A stretch of DNA of 64,000 nucleotides from Paraburkholderia hiiakae (GTDB lineage: Bacteria > Pseudomonadota > Gammaproteobacteria > Burkholderiales > Burkholderiaceae), in NCBI RefSeq assembly GCF_904848665.1, contig NZ_CAJHCQ010000001.1:744001-808000 (forward strand), given 5' to 3'. The notes under the pieces are model-generated. The model worked only from the letters and a program-made list of their open reading frames with translations, did no database searches and was not told the origin of the DNA. Made by a program: the position numbers and the translations under genes. Below, piece after piece: positions 63,428 through 64,000 of the stretch. Positions within the stretch are counted from its first letter, which is position 1. Each line of letters starts with the position of its first letter.

Positions 63428-63591
63428 GGCGTGGGGCACCGGTGAGTGTCGTGCAGTGAGCGCAGGCTTGCTGAAAGCGTGTGGCCCGCCAGAGGCATTG
63501 CATGCATTGCGTGTGCGCGGGCGTGGCTGCGCGGCGATCCGGTCGATTATAGCGAGCGCGGCGTGAACGCTCAGGCGAGCGCCGCGCGTCC

Positions 63592-64000
63592 TCACGCGTC
63601 GTGGCGAGCGCGCTTCGCGGCCCGGCGCGCGCGCCGCACGAGCCACGCGCGTTCGAGCGAGAACGCAGTCCACGCGAGCGCGGCCCAGGGCCACGTCCAT
63701 GCGAGCCAGCGCGCGAGGCCGTTGAAGTGCAAATAGCGGCCCTGCCGCCAATCCGCGAGCACGACGTCGAAATACGGGTTCACGGGCAGCACATTCACGA
63801 ACACGAGGGCCACAGCGAGCGCAAGCGTCGCCGCCGCAGCGCGCACAGCGCGCGGCAGACGCAATGCAAGAAACGCGAGCAACGTGCCCCACACGAGGCC
63901 CGCAAGCGCCCCCGGTGTCGCCCAGTCGAAGATGAGCCCGCTTTGCGACTGCAGAAAGGTCGCGCCCACCTTGACGATGAGCGTCACCGCAATGAGCGCG
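63592..64000 (-). CDS. VanZ-like membrane protein, C-terminal part (runs off window)
   Basis: The frame is open to base 64000 on the minus strand, so the N-terminus lies outside. The visible ~135 residues hold three helices and the segment LPVNPYFDVVLADWRQGRYL, followed by HFNGLARWLAWTWPWAALAW, typical of VanZ-family C-termini in Burkholderiaceae. It ends in a basic tail (RRARRAAKRARHDA). Function in this genus is unknown. Confidence 0.75.
   Translation of the reverse strand, partial: ALIAVTLIVKVGATFLQSQSGLIFDWATPGALAGLVWGTLLAFLALRLPRAVRAAAATLALAVALVFVNVLPVNPYFDVVLADWRQGRYLHFNGLARWLAWTWPWAALAWTAFSLERAWLVRRARRAAKRARHDA

Overview
The window is a high-GC, gene-dense stretch of core chromosome from a betaproteobacterium of the family Burkholderiaceae, most likely Paraburkholderia or a close relative. 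The evidence is gene content and order: a leuA fragment, rpoH, cydPAB, a nag-PTS operon, the complete aa3 cytochrome oxidase and assembly cluster, gshAB followed by a regulatory PTS, glnK-amtB, dctABD, tauABC, lipBA and dacC-dat-ybeD. No insertion sequence, prophage, CRISPR array, rRNA or tRNA gene was seen.

Layout. 1-6 kb: the 3' end of a 2-isopropylmalate synthase, an NTF2-like protein, the heat-shock sigma factor rpoH behind a perfect CIRCE operator, and the cydP-cydA-cydB bd-oxidase operon. 6-13.5 kb (minus strand): nagR-nagA-SIS deaminase-nagF(ptsP)-nagE for N-acetylglucosamine uptake and breakdown, with a strong sigma70 promoter at the upstream end. 14-15 kb: an orphan MetQ-type binding protein. 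15-26 kb (mostly minus): heme A synthesis (ctaA, ctaB), two SCO-like copper proteins, SURF1, ctaE, DUF2970, ctaG, a small assembly protein, ctaD, an unusually long ctaC and a DUF2244 protein. Together these encode one terminal oxidase and much of its assembly machinery. 26-35.5 kb: bioC-like, comF, trmL, macrodomain, gpsA, secB, grxC, rhodanese, gpmA, S41 protease, moeB/thiF. 35.5-41.3 kb (minus): gshA-gshB-EIIA(Man)-ptsH-ptsI, a PTS phosphorelay with no sugar permease beside it. 41.7-47.9 kb: amtB and glnK behind a sigma54 promoter, ubiK, the comM/yifB ATPase, a lipoprotein and a TlpA-like thioredoxin. 48-53 kb (minus): dctD, dctB and dctA, with a sigma54 promoter before dctA. 53-56 kb: tauCBA. 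56-64 kb: lipA, lipB, DUF2917/LysR, ybeD, D-amino acid transaminase, a DD-carboxypeptidase, a hydrolase, a 2Fe-2S ferredoxin and a partial VanZ-like protein.

How the genes work together. Respiration dominates (bd and aa3 oxidases, heme A, copper delivery, ubiquinone accessory factor). Nitrogen and C4-dicarboxylate control is represented by two sigma54 systems. Two separate phosphotransfer chains occur, one fused and catabolic (NagF/NagE), the other split and apparently regulatory (EIIA/HPr/EI).

I did not find a clearly undescribed multigene system. The best leads are regulatory DNA (CIRCE at rpoH, sigma54 and NtrC-like sites, a palindrome and DnaA-box-like cluster in a convergent gap at 46.3-46.5 kb), a subunit II of cytochrome oxidase carrying an OmpA-like domain, a second degenerate SCO-like protein, a NagE with a cysteine-less second EIIB domain, and recurrent Ala/Ser/Pro-rich extensions on several otherwise conserved proteins.
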